NCBI RefSeq assembly: GCF_002994745.2
Contig: NC_037091.1
Coordinates: 1,922,001-1,986,000 of the forward strand
Length of the DNA: 64,000 nt
Source of the DNA: Rosa chinensis
Taxonomy: Eukaryota; Streptophyta; Magnoliopsida; Rosales; Rosaceae
Direction of reading: 5' to 3'
The notes beneath the pieces were generated by a model that was given only the letters and a program-made list of their open reading frames with translations, did no database searches and had not been told where the DNA came from. Of the stretch, positions 58,716 through 64,000 are shown piece after piece. The translations under genes and the position numbers were made by a program. Position 1 is the first letter of the stretch, and each line of letters starts with the position of its first letter.

Positions 58716-60646
58716 CCTGCACAAAATTAGTGCTCAATTTAACCCTATCAATGTAGTAAGAATAAGTAGCCAGGGATCGTTCTCAACCAGGGATTAGAAA
58801 CCTTTAATTCTTGAAAAATAAAACATTAGCAAAACAATTTAAAAAATATTTATACATTATTTATGAAAAATACAAGTAAAGGGGATTTATGATTTATTTA
58901 ATTTAACAACTAAGTAAATATACACATGTGACACATCAAAACCAAGAATCAAATAGATTTAAATGAATGGAACGAATTTAGATAGGATTAAGCACTACTA
59001 ACACGTTGGTAAGGTTTCAAACATCAAATCACGAATCAAAAAATGCTAAGGCATAGAATCAATCAAAAATAGAGATGAACGCATACAAAGTTCTTTTTAC
59101 TTCCCTTAATTAAATTAACTAGATGAACGCACCATAGTTAACTCTATTAATCATGTAATCACCAGTGGTAGCTAATCACTAACAAAAACACTTTCAACGC
59201 ATCAAATCACAAATCAAAATATGCTAAGGCATAGAATCAATCAAGAACAGAGATGAACGCATACAAAGTTCTTTTTACTTCCCTTAATTAAATTAACTAG
59301 ATGAACGCACCATAGTTAACTCTATTAATCATGCAATCACTAGTGGTAGCTAATCACTAACAAAAACACTTTCAATGCATTAAGAATCATGGAAGTTTGA
59401 TCAATTCAAGTCAAGAACACAAGTTAGAACACTAATCAAGCATGCAAGACTCATTGTTAATTTACCTAAGTAATTTTCCACTGAAATTATTAAAGCCTAG
59501 AATGCTAGCACCTTAATATGGATTCAATTACATGTCTCTCAACCTAAGTATGCATCCAAAGATCAATTAACACATAAAAGATGGGATTGAAGCTCGAAAT
59601 TAACAATCATTAAGACATATGAAATCGCAACTTATCAATTTAAAAACCTAAAACATAAACATGCTTCATAATATTCAAAAATCACATATCTAAAATCAAC
59701 ACTTCATCATCACAAGAAATTGCAAAATATAAATCCAAGAATGAAAACCAAATCGAAATTTATATAAAACCCGAAATTGTTTTACATTCAAAAACCGAAA
59801 ACAAAAATAGAGTTTCATGGTTACACTTTTTGATCTTCAAGGATGCAAGAAGCTTCAAAAGGGCAGTTAACGTAAACCTTTTGGTAAGGGTTTGCGCTTG
59901 ATTTCCCAATGGTTGCGATCACGAAGAAACACTATTATAGGTCCCACTGGGCGTGCCAAAATTTTTGGCTCCAAAACCAGTATGGGTGCAAACTGTCTCT
60001 TTTGAGCGTGTGCGCAGGCGTGCCAGCACCGTGGGGTGCAGTCATCGGAGAATCCCTTGACCTGACTTCTTGATCAAACGATGTGGACGAGGAGAGCACT
60101 AACCTCATCACAAGGTTCTTTTCTCTGCCTTCCGAAAAAGGAGTTCTTGCCTTACGGGTAAGGGCTTTGGTTGTGATTTCTTCGTGTCACTGAATGGATA
60201 CTCAACGTTGTAGGTTGAGCAGAGCAATCACTGGGAAATTTGGAGAAAGCACGGGTTTGCTAAAGCGTATCTTTAGCTTCGTTGGGGTTGCGAGGGCGTT
60301 ACCCTTGCTTCGCTGGGTTGCAACTAGGTTGCGGGTAGGTTTGTTCCGGAGAGGCTTTGATAATCTGTATGATTAGTTGATTGAAGAGTTGTTTTGTATT
60401 CGTCCTTGAAACTTGGTATTTATACCTACGGTTTCAACTATTCTTTGCCATAGAAGGATTATTGATTGAAGTTTCTTATTCGATCACCGCTACTTGACTC
60501 CAATAAGGACTCTTTTTCCTTATGGATCATGGAATATGTGAAGTTGTAACCCAAACTCAAGTAGACTTATTTTTGGACCGCAAGTATCGGCCCGCTGTGC
60601 TAAATCTCCTAAGGGATCTTGCCAAAAATACTTTTGGGCTCAAACA
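58716..60646 (-). mobile_element. Truncated Tat-related element: 5' LTR, primer site and non-coding leader
   Basis: 59962-60646 is a diverged, shorter (about 685 bp) relative of the Tat LTRs. It shares GCAGGCGTGCCAGCACCG, CTAAAGCGTATCTTTAGCTT and the end GGGCTCAAACA. Left of it, 59905-59961 matches the sequence inside the 5' LTR of the large element (CCCAATGGTTGCG, GGTCCCACTGGGCGTGCCAA). It is thus the 5' end of a minus-strand element. The remaining 1.1 kb (58716-59880) is AT-rich and non-coding and contains a 178-bp tandem duplication. No 3' LTR or target duplication was found. Confidence 0.75.
59022..59377. repeat. 178-bp tandem duplication
   Basis: CATCAAATCAC...CTTTCAACG at 59022-59199 repeats at 59200-59377 with few substitutions, including ATGCTAAGGCATAGAATCAA in both. 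Confidence 0.95.
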
Positions 60647-61314
60647 AGTATAACCAAGGGAAATAACACATTAGTGCTTATTTGCAGTCGTCTCAAATTC
60701 AGTCAGATCCGCATGTACCCGACTTTGTCCGAATCTGCAACCATTCTAAGTGGAGAGATTATAGTTCCCACTGCAAACGGAAGCAATAATTTAAATGTAT
60801 AACATTAACCACTTAATCACCCAGGAACATAGTAGTAAAAAACAGGTGAGACCAAAGAAATGAACTAGAAACCAAATATTAATACTGGATCATTTCTATG
60901 CACTACCTTAATTGCAGTGCCTAGCTGATAGCCAACAATATTCTCCACAATAACATAAAGAAACTCATGAAAGGCCTTTATGTTCTTCCGGGTATTATAT
61001 TATGCTTGTTATTTTTGTCATGTGAAATTTTTGTTAAATTCATAGACTGGTTCAGATAATAATATTCTTGTATTTCTAGATGTGAACAACGAAATATACG
61101 AGTTTAATACAAATCCTACAGATTGGCTTCTATGAAGCAGCCTCATCATACATTCCCATATAGTACAGCAATGTCTGTCGCTTACAGCCACAACGAAAGA
61201 ATGCAATTCTTCACTACTTGCAAAGTTGGTCAAGTATACCATTTATATGGTACAATCCTTGGAAGATTAACATGAAAGTAAATATATGTTTGGCAGCACC
61301 AACCAAACCAGTAC
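60647..61314. other. Spacer before the VARICOSE-like pseudogene
   Basis: No gene is supported. A 74-codon minus-strand frame at 61018-61242 has no recognisable motif and continues beyond the point where similarity to VARICOSE ends. Confidence 0.5.
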
Positions 61315-64000
61315 GCACAGGATACCTCAAGGCAACTGCACCCACAGAACTAGTAGCTTGTATGGTTGGTTTCGGTGCTGAAATAGTTGACACCGCCTCA
61401 GTTTCATCATGTGAGACACTGGAATTTGAATTTTCTAAACCTGAATTCTCCAATGGGGGAGGCAAGCAGTTGGATAAGTCCAAAGCATACTGTTGAATGG
61501 CCTTGTGTTTGGACACAATAAATTTGTTCACCATTAGGTGATATACTTGTCCCAGTGAAGCTCCAAAATAGGCATTGCAACAGTAAATTCTGCTATATAA
61601 TCCATGCGTGTAGATGCTGGCTCACCACCAAAGTCTAAGTGCACGGCATAGATAGCATTATTCTTAGCATTTGCACATAAAAGAAGGCCAGCTTGTGACA
61701 ATGCTATGACTTGATTAAAATCCTCAACTCGAGGTTGAGCAGAGCTCTTTAACTCTTAAGGTCTGAGTACATTTCCACGACTCAGCATCACTGGGAAGCA
61801 GCCAGCCTTCTTCACTCTCTGAGGACCAGATCTTCACTTCCCGATTAGGTGGGCCCTGTAGAATGGATTCATGCAATTACAATTCATTACACTAGGACGT
61901 GTAGCCATCATCATCTAGGCAACAGAATCACAAACCTTATGATACAATGAGAACAAATCAATGATCACTTACCACTTCTATATGTGTGATGTGATCAGGC
62001 CTCTTTGGAGCTGTCACAAATGTAGGCGAATGAACAGGAGGGCCATCATAGGGTCTCAATACTAAACGTGGTTGTGACTTGCGATCTTCCCAGATCTTTT
62101 TCTGTATCAGGACAGGATCAAATGTATGAGTCACAAAACTTATATCAATCAAGAATATTGGGAAAAATGTTTATGCAAATGTGTCTCTGTATAAATAAAA
62201 TATATGTGCCATAACATGCTCATGTATTAGAACCCATGGCCAACTCTAAAAAAATTAAAATTAAATAAAACAGGCACCCTATAGTTGTCCCATAAATGAT
62301 GTATTACCTTCGATGAAGTTAAAATGCAGTATGTGCAGGAAATGATTTTACAAACCCAAATTTTGTAAAAACACAACATGTTTACCCAAAAGGTGTCAAC
62401 TGGCAGAACTTGGCCACAAGAAATTAGGAAGAAAAGTTTCACATGTACAGAAAAATCTTACTCAAACCTATATTGAATCCATACAACTCACAAACCGAAC
62501 AGTCAATTAGGAATCATAAACTAGTTGATTACCTACTTAATCTTGTTCAGAAACAATCTGTATTGTTCATAAAAAAAGGTGGCCTCTTGAATGAATATGA
62601 AATTGTTTGAACCACTATTCCATTCCTAGTAGTATCATACTATGTACTAAGTTTAGAAAAATTGCCAATCTCCTTACTATGGGGTACAGCTTACACTCTC
62701 TCTCTTTCAGCACTATTTCTTCGCTTTTCCCTTATACTTTAGCAAAATAAAGTTCATCTGCCATATCCAGTTCTTGTTCTGTACCATATAAAAGGGCTTT
62801 GAAGGACAAGATCAATAATTTATCCTAATTCATACAAAATTTCCTAAAGCATAGAGTTGAAGCAGGAATAGCCAACAGATTTTCTTTTGTAACCAAAACA
62901 TTATTTTAATTCACCAAAAGAAAAGGGAAAAAAATCTATAAAGATGTAGAAGGACAGGCTGGAGCCAAAATGTTCCCACTAACCCTGACGAAAATGCACT
63001 TTAAGTTTCACTACTTATTCCACTAAAAGTAAATATGTAACAAAGTCAGCAAAATGGTGAAGATACTTAACAGTTCCATCCATAGAAGCAGAAACCAGCC
63101 AGGTGGTCATCCATTGGCACATTGATAAATCTGTCACCTCTCCATCATGTTTACCAACAAATTGGACCCCATCACTAAGCTTTTCAACAGGACACTTAAT
63201 AGGATCCTCAGCAGAAGGGACTTCACCCTTTGCAACTTTAGTAGTATCAATTTGTAGAACACGCTTCCCAACCCGAACAACCAAAACATCCTGCGAGTAT
63301 TCAAGCAAAAGATAGATCAATCAAGCACTTCAAGATCAACAGACAATGATCATGGACATCAAAAGCATTAAGCTAGAATTCTTTGATTGAAAATAGAATT
63401 AACAGAATCATTTACTTGTTTATGACAATGCCAACAAACTCGTTGATGAACAGCTTCCCCCTCACCAACTATTTGAATGGCCATAACAATCCTTCCTGTG
63501 ATTAGTGGCGTACCATCTTCATCTGGACCTTCAGAAATTTTCCACACAAAAAGTCATCCTTCTATAGTCACACTGCAGAAAATGATGTCAGATAATGCGA
63601 AAACAAACCAGGGGAAGAAAAGTATTGAGCAGGGAAAAAAGAGCTACCTAGCCAAAAGGTGAACATCCTCGGCAAAGAAAGCCATGTCTGTGACCCTCTG
63701 ACAGAACAAGACATCGCTTAGGCCAACAAGATATAATAATCATTGGCAAGTAATCCAACTTGAAAATTAAAAGCCACTCTAGTAGGAGTATATACGAGAT
63801 AAAGCAAAAGTCCTACTAAGTTTTGCAGCCTTGAGTAAAGCGCATTATAACTTTTTATTAAGAAACTAATCAAAGCATCAGCACCTACATAGCTATGATT
63901 GAGTCAAATTACATTAGTGATCATCACACTGCATCCTGCTAATCCAAATAGAGTGCATACATATAGAATATTGCATTTACCTATGTATGAGCTCGAAACA
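61315..64000 (-). pseudogene. VCS: VARICOSE/EDC4-like decapping scaffold, decayed copy, runs off the right edge
   Basis: VARICOSE is the WD40 scaffold of the plant mRNA-decapping complex. Minus-strand exons follow its WD40 region in order. The edge exon 64000-63981 encodes LFRAHT. Then come 63697-63648 (RVTDMAFFAEDVHLLA), 63572-63416 ([19 protein letters not shown], then RVCWHCHKQ), 63290-63067 ([20 protein letters not shown]), about 62101-61973 ([19 protein letters not shown]) and 61855 to about 61315 ([58 protein letters not shown]). Disabling changes are many: TAG for the expected Gln at 63983-63981, TGA for the expected Arg at 63556-63554, and frameshifts near 61745, 61570 and 61525. The serine-rich linker and C-terminal helices are missing. 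The introns are retained, so it arose by DNA duplication, not by retrocopying. Confidence 0.88.

Overview
This is a 64 kb piece of plant nuclear DNA, almost certainly from a eudicot. The evidence is spliced genes with short GT-AG introns, an organellar PPR gene, a VARICOSE relative, an F-box gene, and a dense load of plant LINE, Mutator and Ty3/gypsy Tat elements. I cannot name the species from sequence alone; Rosaceae is only a guess. There is no bacterial operon, CRISPR array, rRNA or tRNA gene.

The left 24 kb is gene-rich. A type I inositol-polyphosphate 5-phosphatase lies on the minus strand in 10 exons (1035-4359, 592 aa as spliced). It is followed by about 10 kb of AT-rich spacer holding a poly(A)-tailed retroposon with target-site duplications and a solo LTR. 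Next is a 16-exon SUV3-type mitochondrial RNA helicase on the plus strand (14770-21116, 572 aa as spliced), which includes one GC-AG intron. A single-exon PPR protein (21824-23452, minus) converges on it.

From 23.9 to 57.1 kb the window is mostly mobile DNA. In order: a 4.9 kb Mutator-like element with long terminal inverted repeats and a 9-bp target duplication; a LINE ORF1 scrap and a LINE 3' scrap; a 534-bp MITE seated in a TA microsatellite; and a 5'-truncated LINE (31233-37485) split by a non-coding LTR element with intact 5-bp target duplication. After these come a second copy of the poly(A) retroposon, itself broken by an LTR, and another poly(A)-tailed unit. The largest element is a 14.5 kb Ty3/gypsy Tat-type retrotransposon (41831-56372). 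Its gag-pol runs on the minus strand. Between pol and the 3' LTR it carries an antisense, intron-containing plant-mobile-domain gene plus a second small antisense ORF remnant. All its ORFs are broken by stops or frameshifts.

The right end holds an F-box gene cut short by a Tat-related fragment (58.7-60.6 kb) and a decayed minus-strand copy of VARICOSE/EDC4 (about 61.3-64.0 kb, continuing past the edge). The intact host genes are housekeeping or signalling genes with no evident joint pathway. The most unusual content is the antisense spliced gene inside the Tat element, the nested insertions that can be ordered in time by their target duplications, and the three-copy poly(A) retroposon family.
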